From Isoetes taiwanensis (taxonomy: Eukaryota; Streptophyta; Lycopodiopsida; Isoetales; Isoetaceae): 64,000 bases of DNA. How positions within the stretch are numbered: the first letter of the stretch is position 1; the number at the start of each line of letters is the position of its first letter. The position numbers and the translations under genes are program-made. The notes under the pieces are model-generated. The model made no database searches. It saw only the letters and a list, made by a program, of their open reading frames with translations, and was not told where the DNA came from. Shown here piece by piece: positions 46,547 to 58,497 of this stretch. The stretch covers positions 11,544,680-11,608,679 of the forward strand of contig JAJEKV010000023.1 in assembly GCA_021234155.1 (NCBI GenBank), in the 5' to 3' direction.

Positions 46547-49528
46547 ATACTTGTGGTGACAACCAGGCAATTTTTGATAGTAATACGCGGATATGACTGT
46601 TTCATCTGTATGGTGATAATTTTTGTAATCGTCAATAACATTTTCCTGCAAAACAAATTTTGTTTTCTTGCAAAGAAGGATATAGTATGGCACATTTTCT
46701 CCATTTCCTGGTGCAGCAAAAGAAGCAAACATACCACCTACCTGTACTAGATCTTCTAGCTCTTCATTTTCATTTGCAAAAGCAACAGTTTCCTCATTCT
46801 CTACTTCACAATGAGTACTTACTCGGGGTACTAGCTTCTTTAATTGCCACTTCCCACAGAATGAAATGGACTCACAAGCATCCCATTCAAAGTTAATGCA
46901 AGCATTGCAGAAGCAAGATAATGGTCTCACCATTACTAAGGTGGGGTCAGTTGGACTTATAGAAGCTATAGCATGCAATTTCTGAATACCAGGAAGAGGT
47001 TGCACATCCAATGCATTGGTTCTATCAATATCTGACTCCTTCACTTCCCAGTATACTCTGTTAACATTAGATTGCTTGCTCCTCAAGACAACACAAGCAT
47101 CATGTGCACCTCTAATCTCTGTTCCATGTTCTCGTGAATCGTTAAACCTGCAAGTACCTGCTTGGCCTTGGCAGACTCTCCATCATGTTCACCTTTTCCA
47201 TGCCCAGAACCAAAGTAGTTCCATTGTAAACGAATGCCATATTCAACATAGTACCTGGTAATGAAATATGAATTTCTTCTGGACTTGTATTGTGCAGCAC
47301 AACCATCAGACCACACAATATGATACTGTACATGAGATCCACCATTCTCTTTCAGCCATTTTAGATGAAGCTTAAATGCATGTTGTACAAAATGTGTATC
47401 ATGATTTACGTCATCGAAATATACAAGTGAACAGATCTTCTTCAAGATGCCATTTACCTTTAGCATGGTAATCTGTACCATTATAGTAACTTGGTCTGCA
47501 TTCCAATGTTCTGACTGAACCTCTTTGAAAGGCTTCAATGTATAATTTTCTGCAAAGTCAACCACCGATATCAACTTTGAATCATCTCTCGGGTTTTGAA
47601 CACATCTTCTCGAATTCTTTGCTTTGCCCGGTGAGTCTGCAAAGTTGTGATGGATAAATGTCTTCATGTGACCAAACATGGCATCCAAAGATTACAGGTG
47701 CATTTGTTGTCTTCTCCACCAATCTGAGCCTTCTTGAGACTCCTTTTTTAGACTTCTCATCCACATAAGAGTATATTTGCCAATTGACTTTACTTTCAAT
47801 GTCATTTTCAGTTTCTTTTGGACACAAGCTAATGTTCTGCTTACCACAGTTCTTGCAATCACTTATAATACAATTTAATTTGTACCACTCGTCACTATCC
47901 TGTTTTGGACAAACCATACTCCTCCATAGAGTGCTGACATTACAGTATGTATGCTTGTGAGCCTGACAAATTCCATCATTTTTGTTAGCAGCACAAACTT
48001 CACAATTGCAGCTACAATTGATGTGAAGCTTAGCCCTCATAGAATTAAATGCCTTCCTGAAGTTCTCTGCTTGCTCATGCTTGACACAACAACATGTGTT
48101 TCTTTCCTTTAGCTTCCTTACACAATCAGGTTTGAGGTATTCGAACAATCTGATGCCAATGTCTGCCTCTGGGTGTTGCTCCACAAACAGTCTGTGCATT
48201 CAAATCATCATAGTTAATAAAAGATTTTGTATGTGCAATTGAGTACATGCGGAGTCAAAATGTACTAACATGTACTCATAATGTACTAATATGTACTCAG
48301 ATGCACTCATATGCACTCATATGTACTCATATGTACTCAGAATGTACTTACAATATACATAAGGACAACAGAATACACATTACACATGTACATTAAATAC
48401 GTGTGTAAGGATAAAGTAGCAGTGTGGGTACATTACTGTACCCTAGAGCATATTAATGTTCTAGAGTAGATTCTTGAAGTCCATAGGCACTATCTGAAAG
48501 TCTGAGTACAAGATATGTACTCTATAGACATGTATAACATACAATATTATGCAAATATCTAATCTGTACATTGCTTAAGAATTTTGGAGTCACTGCATAA
48601 ATAAGAAAGAAAGATTTAAATGTAAGCAAACCAACAAAGGTGATTGCATATGTAAAAGTAAGTAAAAGTGAATACATAAATAATAGATCAGTCATTAGAA
48701 AGCATTCATACATCAAAACAAAGAAGATACTATAAATTCCAATAAAAATGAACATATACATGAGGGATCAGAAGCATTTCACACAGTAAAGAATGAAATA
48801 CCTGTGGTATATCAAGAAACTGGATTGCCTGATGCCTTTTCTTTCTTACATCCCTGTATTTAGGTGAAACCTTGGTGTTGTTTAACCAAAATTGGATGAC
48901 TAATTGCTTTGTGTCTTCGTCCAAACAATCAGATCTTCTCTTTACTTTTGCTAATGCCCATATACTTGGACCTGCAATTTTCATTCTCTTTCTTACGCTG
49001 CGCACAGATGACAAATTTCGAGGATGGCGGTTCAACATTTTTGAAGCAACTCCTTTTTGCTTCAATTCCCCATTTTCCCAACAATCATGGATAAAACAGA
49101 GTGCTTGGTCGCCAACTTGTCACTTTGCTATTAGAAGATTTAACCTCTTCTAATCCATCTTTGAGATTTTGTAACAATGAATGTTTCACCACCGCTCAAG
49201 GTAGCCCAATCACAGGTTTAAACAACGCCAAGAGCCTGTTATCTTGCAAGATCCTGGAAACCAATACCTCTCTTTCACCAGGAGATAGAGAACTGGCTTC
49301 ATTTCTAAAGCATTCAACACTTTTCCTGATTTTTTTGGTGAAGTACCTGGAATATGATCTGCCATTCTCACTGTTGACAGTATCACTCTCTGTCACTTCA
49401 TTCAGCATGTCATTTAGAGTATCTTGTTCAACCATTTTCTGCTTCCCTTTGTCGATTTCGGTATCACCGTCCTCATTTTCGACATCAGCCTGAGTAATTC
49501 TGTTCATACTTTGATTTTCTTGTGCCAT
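46523..49528 (-). CDS. Putative DDE-type transposase, copy 1
   Basis: Multi-exon minus-strand gene starting MAQENQSMNRITQADVENED at 49,528. Order: an acidic/basic N-terminal region; a helical block (EVKSSNSSDKLAAKHSVLSM, KYRDVRKKRHQAIQFLDIP); an intron with AATGTACTC repeats; a Cys/His-rich block (CVRKLKERNTCCCVKHEQ, CSCNCEVCAANKNDGIC, CIISDCKNCGKQNISLC), likely zinc-binding. Then comes the core: VVDFAENYTLKPFKEV..HWNADQVT, NHDTHFVQHAFK, HIVWSDGCAAQYKSRRNSYF, WNYFGSGHGKGEHDGESAKA. A C-terminal Cys block follows (CFCNACINFEWDACESISFC), then ENVPYYILLCKKTKF, with the stop at 46,523. Asp of DFAENY, Asp of WSDGC and an acidic residue of GEHDGE are candidate catalytic residues of an RNase-H-like fold. 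From memory, similar DFAENY/SDGC/HGKG proteins are widespread and poorly characterised in invertebrate genomes. Frameshifts near 47,580-47,690 may be sequence errors. Confidence 0.7.
48236..48460. repeat. AATGTACTC cluster in transposase intron, copy 1
   Basis: About nine copies of ATGTACTC/ATGCACTC-like octamers lie between 48,240 and 48,350, plus scattered ones to 48,460. They are irregularly spaced within the intron between the Cys-rich and helical exons. Confidence 0.7.
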
Positions 49529-49888
49529 GCCACTACTACTACTATGAAAACTGATATGCATGCAAAGATCCGGCAAGAATTTGAAATTCTTTTCTTTGTT
49601 TTAGATTCTTAGACCGTAAATTGGAGGGAATTTGCTTGCTTCGGATGGATTGGAGGGAATTTGCTTGGATCGGAGGGAATCCAGTGATTGTGCCCAAAAT
49701 TTCGCAACAACCGTCGGCCACTTCATGTCATGATGACAAACAATCAAATATATTCCTTTTTTAAATATATAACGACAAGCACGTGGCCTCCTACCATACA
49801 TTCAAAATTACATAAAAAACGGGTTTCTAGTGCAAAATAGTACATGAATTTAGAACTAATGTATGACACCCTAGCATGCTTTTACCCT

Positions 49889-50150
49889 AGAATAGAATAG
49901 AATAGAATAGAATAGAATAGAATAGAATAGATTTTTTAGCGTCCACAGAGACCAATTGGCCTATGGGACCCAAACAAAAAAGAGAGCAGCAAGCGTATTA
50001 TTGACAGGATTAAAAAACCCCCGCCCCGAAAGGTTTTCGAGGGAAAAACCTTAGCAGTAATAAGTATGCTGGCACGCTGTACAATTGTATAGGACTGTTC
50101 AATATCGTCCCGGAGGACACAACTGAGTCCGTGCATCCATAACCTCCTGG
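49889..50150 (-). mobile_element. Non-LTR retroposon 3' end, copy 2
   Basis: Same body as at 13.89-14.15 kb, on the minus strand, ending in eight AATAG (= CTATT) units at 49,891-49,930. It lies between the transposase and RING-like genes. The flank just outside the tail reads ACCCTAGCATGCTTTTACCCT. Confidence 0.7.
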
Positions 50151-50289
50151 AGGTATGACCCCAACAAACCCACTGATGCCGTAGTCAATAACTGATGCAA
50201 CGGCTGGCCAGAACGGTTACAAACCGGTTGTTCTTTTTAATTGTAAATTTCATACTATTGTAATATGCTCTTTCATTGTCTTGGTAGAG

Positions 50290-50600
50290 CATGCTCGCAA
50301 TGAAATTTTAACCATTGATTCGTATTGAGATTAATTTGTATTGAATTTTTTAAGCATTGATTTGTATTGAAATTTTAATCATTGTTTTTATTGAGATTAA
50401 AATTGAATTGTGTGTGAATTGAAATTGAAACAAAAGTGTGTTTGAATTGAAATTGTGTATGAATTGGACTTGTAGCATTCATACATAACAGATTGAACAT
50501 GATATCAAACATGATATTGAACAGATTCATAATAGATTGAACATGCTATCTAACATTCCTAACAGATTGAACATGAACACATTCGTAACAAATTGAACTG
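50290..50600. repeat. Low-complexity tandem repeats (GAATTGAAATTG; AACAGATTGAACATG)
   Basis: At 50,300-50,470 there are repeated TTGTATTGA/GAATTGAAATTG units. At 50,485-50,600 the phrase AACAGATTGAACATG recurs about five times in diverged form. The block is duplicated in unit 2 at about 58,910-59,215. Confidence 0.65.
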
Positions 50601-50649
50601 ATATCAAGTCCTACAAAATTTACAAAACAGATGTCACATTCACGAAAAT

Positions 50650-51700
50650 AGTGTTTCACAAAGTCTCTGCATCTAAGGGGATTGGTGCAGTACTAGTCTT
50701 GAACAGGAAAGCAATATTAGTCAGTATTGGTTCATCACTTAAAATTACATTTGCAACTTCTTATGCAGCTTCTTCTCCAACCACTTTTCCATGGCAACAT
50801 CATCCTCCATGGTTCTGTCTGAGCTTTGTGGAGACAATAGTGCTTTCCTCTGTGATGGAGAAAGTATGTCACATACTGGTGAAATCACCACTGTGCTCAA
50901 TTCTCGACCTGCAAACCCAAACAAGTAAATACAAAATTATTTTTGCAAGCAAATTGTGCAAGCTAACACTTACAAGTGCTCAAGGTAGTTGGAATTCACT
51001 CAGACTCATCCACTGCAACTAGAACTTGAGGATCTGCATGATACAACTTAGGCTAGTCTATAAATAAAACTCCTTACACATGTGCTGAAAAGGCGCTTAC
51101 CTTTTTAAGTGGAGTGTTCATTGGAGATAAACCTTTGTCTCGAAACCTCAGTCTCCACAACACCTTCCCCGTCCAACCTCATTAACTACTTTTGAAATTT
51201 TTTTCGCATCAAAAAAAGTTGTTGTAAGTTATATACACGTCAGTGAATGTTATGCTCAAATGTTGCTTACCTTTCATTTTTGGAGACAAATTATGCACTG
51301 CAAAACAATGCTGGACAATGTTATCTATAACATCATCACAGGTATTGTCTGCAGCAAAAAAATCTTAAGTAAGATAGTACATCTCATATCTCAATGTTAA
51401 ATTAATTACCTACTGATTTAGTAGCTATCTGAGGACTCTCTTCATGAGTTAAGTGTGAAAACTTCATTATCTTATCTATATCAACTGGATCTGCAAGGAA
51501 TAAATAAACTTGAAGCAACTAAATCAATTGAGAAAATACTGATAAATACCTTTGTCTATTGGTTTTTGACCACATGACTTAGTAGCACTCCTTGTTATTC
51601 TTTTCTTTGCCATTTTGACAGGCTGAAAGTCTGTGCTTGATGGATCATTGAACAAAGAGGTGTTGGAGCTGGTTTCTTCTCTGAATCTCTTCTTAGGTGT
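50650..51700 (-). pseudogene. RING-like gene, 3' exons only (duplication copy)
   Basis: Near-identical to 59,262-60,310. It contains the small Ser/Thr- and acid-rich exons downstream of the RING-like domain (reads such as AEKISKVVNEV and GLSPMNTPLKK in the intact copy). The 5' part, including the coiled coil and zinc motif, is missing because the duplication breakpoint at 51,700 cuts the gene. Several CTG sites here read as TCG or CCCG relative to the other copy. Confidence 0.65.
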
Positions 51701-51930
51701 AATGCTTCATAATTGTGATGTTATTTTCTATTGCAGGCTTCATAAAGATATCATTACAGCATTGACTAATTCCAGTTCTCGTAAGATTGATATTTATGTA
51801 AAGAATTCAGTGCAGAAAGAAATTAGACCTGAGGTTCCACAACAAGGTGACCTGGCCTCCTGTGGTCTTTATGTCATGGCTTATATGCATTTCATTGGGA
51901 TTTGGCCATATGGTCAACTCTTACCTTAGA
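51700..51930 (+). pseudogene. Ulp1-like protease fragment, copy 2
   Basis: Reads LHKDIITALTNSSSRKIDIY then EVPQQGDLASCGLYVMAYM, the same Gln-Cys block as at 38.5-38.66 kb but with a cleaner reading. Homology stops right after AYM, where about 0.55 kb is deleted relative to unit 1. The His-containing part is missing because the duplication unit starts inside the domain. Confidence 0.7.
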
Positions 51931-51989
51931 TATCATAACATCAATTTTGGACAAGCTCTATGAAGATGGCATCCCAAATTTAAACATGT

Positions 51990-52852
51990 TTATGGAAAAG
52001 AGATATGTTGGGGACTTCCTTACACAAATTCAGTTGGTGTAACCCCTCAAGTAGTACCTATGGATAGTATTGTCATTGAATATCCTAAATACAATGGTCG
52101 ACTCTGTGGTGTGTTTGAGTCTAAGCACAAAGCTCTTTTCAACAAAGAAAGTTATGTTTGTGTGCCACTATGGACACCTTTGATAGAACGCGACAACCAT
52201 CTGTCCTTCTTATTTGATTGGTTGGTAGGGTTGAAATATGCACCAGATTTTACGAATTACATAAAGGAGCATAAGTTGGATGACTCTTGGATGTACAATG
52301 CCTTTGATAAACTGAATCTGTTTTACTGTAACTTTTCTTGATGTTGATTTGCTTTCATAACTCTTTTGAGTACTTGTTAAATTATATCTATTATTAATAT
52401 TTAAGGTTGAGGAAGTTTTAGATTTAATACTTTATAAATGCTAATAATTTTTAACTTTTGTTATTGGATTAGAAGTTGAGGAAAATGAAATTGAAGAGGA
52501 ATTTATACATGGAGCAGAGGTTGAACCAGAACAAAAGGAACTTGTACATGTACATGGAGCAGAGGTTGAACCAGATGAACCACCTTCTACTTTAGGGACT
52601 GAAGCAGAATATGTTCCAGATGTACCATTCTCTTGTGGCTTAATGTATGAAGCAAGATTCCTTACCAGCCTGCCTGGATTATGGGAACAGGTCGAACAGA
52701 TCGAAGATAGAAGCACCAGGGATGAGATGCTAACAATACTTTGGGCAATTCACAAGATCTATGATCCTGATCCTTGGGGAAGGAATCAGTTGCCAAGTGC
52801 GCACGAAGTCAATCTATACTGCAGGAGGGGCTGGAGGGGCTTCCAATTGTAA
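51990..52852 (+). CDS. Unrecognised acidic element protein, copy 2
   Basis: A cleaner copy of the protein at 39.0-40.2 kb. The first block (52,025-52,341) encodes VGVTPQVVPMDSIVIEYPKY..GVFESKHKALFNKESY..LFDWLVGLKYAPDFTNYI..NAFDKLNLFYC. A GT donor candidate at 52,328 and an AG at 52,471 could bound an intron, though the phase was not resolved. The second block (52,474-52,852) encodes VEENEIEEEFIHGAEVEPEQ, a second HGAEVEP repeat, CGLMYEARFLTSLPGLWEQV, LTILWAIHKIYDPDPWGRNQ and a stop. No family recognised. Conservation of the frame in both units suggests it was coding until recently. Confidence 0.5.
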
Positions 52853-52859
52853 GAGAAGT

Positions 52860-55065
52860 AGCAAAGTGGCCTCTCGCCACGCTAGTCCTAACATTATATG
52901 GCGCTCCGAAAATCTTAGGAGAATGGATGCAAGAAGTTGATATATTCTGTAAAGTTATCAATAACAAGAAACATGTTTTGAAATAAGTTGATGTACTCAA
53001 TTACAATGTAATATAAATCATGTTACACCTGCACTTTTCTCTTTTCGGATCTCTCTCAACATATAATCATTCAATATATAACTGCTTCAAGCTATTCCGG
53101 ATCATGTAGCATTTCAGCAGACTTCCCAAGAGCATCTCATGCACATCAAGAGACAATGCATAAGTTTGCGAGAAGCACCCTTCACCTTATGATTTACTTT
53201 TGGCATTGCAAACTTTGCTCCAATAACAGACTCTGCAGGTACAAGAACTTCTTTGTCATCCAATAACTTCTAGAGCCTAGTTGCACTCAACCAAAACACC
53301 ACAACAACATGCTGAATGAATGAATGAATGAGCCATGTGGCCCTCCCCTTTATTTCCAAAACAGCAGTACAAAAATATTTCACTTCTAATAATCCCTCAT
53401 GCACACCGCCTTTTGGGCATATAAAAAGCATCAAAGTAACACAAAGGATCCAAAACTCAAATAAGTTCATAAAGATTTAAGGCCTCCGTTGCTAATGTCC
53501 AACACGACCCCAACACGCCAAGACTTTTGCAAAACTCGCAAAGGACGTCTCCACATCCAACTCTAAGCAAACCTGCAAAAGGAACAAAGAAACACCTGGT
53601 ACGAGGACCCCAATCTCGGCACAAAGGCCGCCACATCATTGGCATACGAGGGGCCACCACCATGGCGCAAGGGCCCTCAACATCGACCCCAGTTAAAACC
53701 CAACATTCAAGCCATAAGAGTTGCCCCAACAACAATGCTTGGCATGAGAGCCTCTAGCCATTGTACAAGATAACCGCAAAGATCGTGAAGTCAAACACCG
53801 AGCTAAACAACATAAAACGAAGATATTGACTATTAGAATACTTCAATGACGCAAGGTAAGAACGCAAGGCTAAAACTAAAGAGGGGGGGGGGGGGTGGGG
53901 CATGCGACTACAAAGGGAGAGGCTCAAAGACGGCTGATGAAAATGGGGGCTGGCATCCACAGTGAAAATCGTGAGTCCAAAAAGATAGCAGGCAAGGATA
54001 TTATGACAGGTGCAACACACATAAGCTATACTAATGGCAACCGACATGAACTAGGATCAAAGCTGGCTTATGCAAAGCATAGAAAACAGAGGAAAATAAA
54101 CTGAAAGTTATCACCTGAGTAGATTGTGGAGTCCAGAAAGCTGCAAATCAGATATGTTGAAGACGTGAAGCGACGAAGGAAGTCTTGAATATTGTGAGCA
54201 ATCCAAACCCAGCCTTTGCCTGAAGCATGTGTCTTCGAGACTCTTAAAACGGCTTGGATTCAAAACTCTTCAAGAAAAGGACTTGCAACATGGCAAGAAC
54301 GAATTGCATATAGCCTGGATTCGAACCTATAGCAAGAGTACACTAAGTATGAAGAAAACTAGGCCTGTAGGTAAACTCAAACCCTGAATCCGTGAATCGT
54401 AAGTTGCACTAGCTCCTCAAAAATGGACTGGCTTTTGGATTCATCCATACACTGGCGACAAGCATAATCCCGCTTCCAAACTCAGAGCACCACAAAATCA
54501 AGGCAACACAACTCCAAACAAAAAAAATCAAGCACGGCCAATGTTCTTCCTGAACCGAGAGATTTGAGCACCGATTAAACCCCTCATGAGACTAAGCGGA
54601 CTCAGTGAACTATATCACCATGAGCTTGGTGACGTTTTTGTCGCACCGGCCCGACGTATAAGGCTAGGGCTGAGTAGCTTGAGGAGCCCAGAAAGCAGCC
54701 TGCTAGCAGGAACTAGACACTTCGATTCGCCCAAAGAGATACGATCCAAACCGTTAATAACGTCATCTGTGCTTATGAAGCAAGTGCCTTGGAGACTCTA
54801 AAATCGTCTGGAAGAAATCAAAGGCGCAAATAAAATGGTAGCTTCACAAACCCTAAGCTCCGGGACCAAACGACCAACAAATTAGCTCAGATGAGATGAG
54901 TACAAAAGGCAGACTCAAAGGCGGCTCAGAAGAGAGCGCCTAAGAAAATTACAAAGCGCCTACATGCGACTACAAAGGGGGAGGCTCAAAGACGGCTGAT
55001 GAAAATGGGAGGAATGCAACAAGGCTATAAATACTCCAAGGGGGCTCTCTCAACTAGCCTCAAGA
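52860..55065. other. Non-coding part of unit 2
   Basis: Matches 40,180-41,313 and 45,388-46,502 of unit 1. A G-run (GGGGGGGGGGGGG at about 53,884) replaces GGGAGGGGG in unit 1, close to the 4-kb length difference. No gene recognised. Confidence 0.55.
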
Positions 55066-55109
55066 AGCGGATTTATCTGCTAATCTCAAAACGCAGATAA
55101 ATCGCACTT
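55066..55109. repeat. Hairpin across transposase stop codon, copy 2
   Basis: Identical to the hairpin at 46,503-46,546, including the single missing base in the right arm (GCAGATAAATCGC against the expected CCGC end). Confidence 0.75.
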
Positions 55110-58100
55110 ATACTTGTGGTGACAACCAGGCAATTTTTGATAGTAATACGGGATATGACCTGTTTCATCTGTATGGTGATAATTTTTGTAATCGTCAATA
55201 ACATTTTCCTGCAAAACAAATTTTGTTTTCTTGCAAAGAAGGATATAGTATGGCACATTTTCTCCATTTCCTGGTGCAGCAAAAGAAGCAAACATACCAC
55301 CTACCTGTACTAGATCTTCTAGCTCTTCATTTTCATTTGCAAAAGCAGCAGTTTCCTCATTCTCTACTTCACAATGAGTACTTACTCGGGGTACTAGCTT
55401 CTTTAATTGCCACTTCCCACAGAATGAAATGGACTCACAAGCATCCCATTCAAAGTTAATGCAAGCATTGCGTAGAAGCAAGATAATGGTCTCACCATTA
55501 CTAAGGTGGGGTCATTGGACTTATAGAAGCTATAGCATGCAATTTCTGAATACCGGAAGAGGTTGCACATCCAATGCATTGGTTCTATCAATATCCGACT
55601 CCTTCACTTCCCAAAGATACTCTGTTAACATTAGATTGCTTGCTCCTCAAGACAACACACAAGCATCATGTGCACCTCTAATCTCTGCTTCCATGTTCTC
55701 GTGAATCGCTCGGGTGCAAGTACCGCTTGGCCTTGGCGGACTCTCCATCATGTTCACCTTTTCCATGCCCGTAACCAAAGTAGTTCCATTGTAAACGAAT
55801 GCCATATTCAACATAGTACCGGTAATGAAATATGAATTTCTTCCGGACTTGTATTGTGCAAAGACAACCATCGTACCACACAATATGATACCGTATATGA
55901 GATCCACCATTCTCTTTCAGCCATTTTAGATGAAGCTTAAATGCATGTTGTACAAAATGTGTATCATGATTTACGCATCGAAATATACAAGTGAAAACAT
56001 CTTCTTCAAGATGCCATTTACCTTTAGCATGGTAACTGTACCATTATAGTAACTTGGTCTCGCATTCCAATGTTCTCGACCAACCTCTTTGAAAGGCTTC
56101 AATGTATAATTTTCTGCAAAGTCAACCACTGATATCAATGAATCATCTTTCGTGTTTTGAACACATCTTCTCGAATTTTTGCTTTGCCGCTGAGTCGCAA
56201 AGTTGTGATGGATAAATGTCTTCATGTGACCAAACATGGCATCCAAAGATTCTGAGTGCATTTGTTGTCTTCTCCACCAACTCGAGCCTTCTTGAGACTC
56301 CTTTTTAGACTTCTCATCCACATAAGAGTATATTTGCCAATTGACTTTACTTTCAATGTCATTTTCGGTTTCTTTTGGACACAAGCTAATGTTCTCTTAC
56401 CACGTTCTTGCAATCACTTGTAATACAATTTAATTTGTACCACTCGTCACTATCCCCTGCTTTTGGACAAACCATACTCCTCCATAGAGGCCGACATTAC
56501 AAAGATGTATGCTTGTGAGCCCCGACAAATTCCATCATTTTTGTTAGCAAAGACAAACTTCACAATTGCAGCTACAATTGATGTGAAGCTTAGCCCTCAT
56601 AGAATTAAATGCCTTCCTGAAGTTCTCTGCTTGCTCATGCTTGACACAACAACATGTGTTTCTTTCCTTTAGCTTCCTTACACAATCAGGTTTGAGGTAT
56701 TCGAACAATCTGATGCCAATGTCTGCCTCTGGGTGTTGCTCCACAAAGTTCTGGTACAGTTCAGCCTGTGCATTCAAATCATCATAGTTAATAAAAGATT
56801 TTGTATGTGCAATTGAGTACATGCGGAGTCAAAATGTACTAACATGTAGTCATAATGTACTAATATGTACTCAGATGTACTCATATGCACTCATATGCAC
56901 TCATATGTACTCAGAATGTACTTACAATATACATAAGGACAACAGAATACACATTACACATGTACATTAAATACGTGTGTAAGGATAAAGTAGCAGTGTG
57001 GGTACATTACTGTACCCTAGAGCATATTAATGTTCTAGAGTAAATTCTTGAAGTCCATAGGCACTATCTGAAAGTCTGAGTACAAGATATGTACTCTATA
57101 GACATGTATAACATACAATATTATGCAAATATCTAATCTGTACATTGCTTAAGAATTTTGGAGTCACTGCATAAATAAGAAAGGAAGATTTAGTGTAATA
57201 TACATGGTCAATAAATGTAAGCAAACCAACAAAGGTGATTGCATATGTAAAAGTAAGTAAAAGTGAATACATAAATAATAGATCACCATTAGAAAGCATT
57301 CATACATCAAAACAAAGAAGATACTATAAATTCCAATAAAATGAACATATACATGAGGGATCGAAGCATTTCACACAAGAAAGAATGAAATACCCGTGGT
57401 ATATCAAGAAACCGGATTGCTTCGATGCCTTTTCTTTCTTACATCCCCAGATTTAGGGTGAAACCTTGGTGTTGTTTAACCAAAATTGGATGACTAATTG
57501 CTTTGTGTCTTCGTCCAAACAATCAGATCTTCTCTTTCTGCCTGCTAATGCCCATATACTTGGACCTGCAATTTTCATTCTCTTTCTTTTGCCCGGCAAC
57601 AGATGACAAATTTCGAGGATGGCGCTTCAACATTTTGAAGCAACTCCTTTTTGCTTCAATTCCCCATTTTTCCCAACAATCATGGATAAAACAGAGTGCT
57701 TGGCTGCCAACTTGTCACTGCTATTAGAAGATTTAACCTCTTCTAATCCATCTTTGAGATTTTGTAACAATGAATGTTTCACCACCGCTTCTGAAGGTAG
57801 CCCAATCACAGGTTTAAACAACGCCAAGAGCTTGTTATCTTGCAAGATCCTGGAAACCAATACCTCTCTTTCACCGTGAGATAGAAATCGGCTTCATTTC
57901 TAAAGCATTCAACAACCTTTTCTGCTCTTTTCCTGATTTTTTTGGTGAAGTACCTGGTATATGATCTGCCATTCTCACTGTTGACAGTATCACTCTCTGT
58001 CACTTCATTCAGCATGTCATTTAGAGCATCTTGTTCAACCATTTTCTGCTTCCCTTTGTCGATTTCGGTATCACCGTCCTCATTTTCGACATCAGCCTGA

Positions 58101-58135
58101 GTAATTCTGTTCATACTTTGATTTTCTTGTGCCAT
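55086..58135 (-). CDS. Putative DDE-type transposase, copy 2
   Basis: Duplicate of the 46,523-49,528 gene with the same exon order and start (MAQENQSMNRIT.. at 58,135). It preserves an N-terminal piece of the Cys-rich exon that is shortened in copy 1: MYSIAHTKSFINYDDLNAQA then ELYQNFVEQHPEADIG near 56,822-56,715. The DFAENY, WNYFGYGHGKGEHDGES and C-terminal Cys blocks are readable, but the SDGC block reads in shifted frames (CGTMVV..). Most interruptions coincide with CAG or CTG in copy 1 appearing as CGG, CGT, CAAAG, CCG or CCCG here. I therefore suspect sequence error rather than gene death. A combined reading of the two copies is probably closer to the real gene than either alone. Confidence 0.65.
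56810..57040. repeat. AATGTACTC cluster in transposase intron, copy 2
   Basis: Same irregular cluster of ATGTACTC-like octamers as at 48.24-48.46 kb, with one or two single-base differences. Confidence 0.7.
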
Positions 58136-58497
58136 GCCACTACTACTACTATGAAAACTGATATGCATGCAAAGATCCGGCAAGAATTTGAAATTCTTTT
58201 CTTTGTTTTAGATTCTTAGACCGTAAATTGGAGGGAATTTGCTTGCTTCGGATGGATTGGAGGGAATTTACTTGGATCGGAGGGAATCCAGTGATTGTGC
58301 CCAAAATTTCGCAACAACAAATCACCCACTTCATGTCATGATGACAAACAATCAAATATATTCCTTTTTAAATATATAACGACAAGCACGTGGCCTCCTA
58401 CCATACATTCAAAATTACATAAAAAACGGGTTTCTAGTGCAAAATAGTACATGAATTTAGAACTAATGTATGACACCCTAGCATGCTTTTACCCTAG

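Larger units (their letters stand above)
38472..51700. repeat. Tandem duplication, unit 1 (13.2 kb)
   Basis: Unit 1 runs from the Ulp1 C-terminus (AATGCTTCATAATTGTG at 38,472) to the end of the duplicated RING-like gene segment (CTTCTTAGGTGT, ending 51,700). There the sequence re-enters AATGCTTCATAATTGTG. Three bases (TGT) are shared at the breakpoint. Relative to unit 2 it contains two extra segments, about 38,661-39,208 and about 41,314-45,387. Confidence 0.9.

Noticed and set aside
46553-46896. Plus-strand ORFs opposite the transposase C-terminus (also at 55,116-55,459)
   Set aside because: Conserved only because the antisense coding strand is duplicated; no motif of their own.
48236-48460. 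CRISPR-like array of regularly spaced repeats
   Set aside because: Repeats are octamers with irregular spacing in a eukaryotic intron; not a CRISPR.
46523-58135. Assignment of the main transposase to KDZ/Zisupton, MULE or hAT
   Set aside because: The characteristic motifs of those families as I remember them were not seen; left unclassified.
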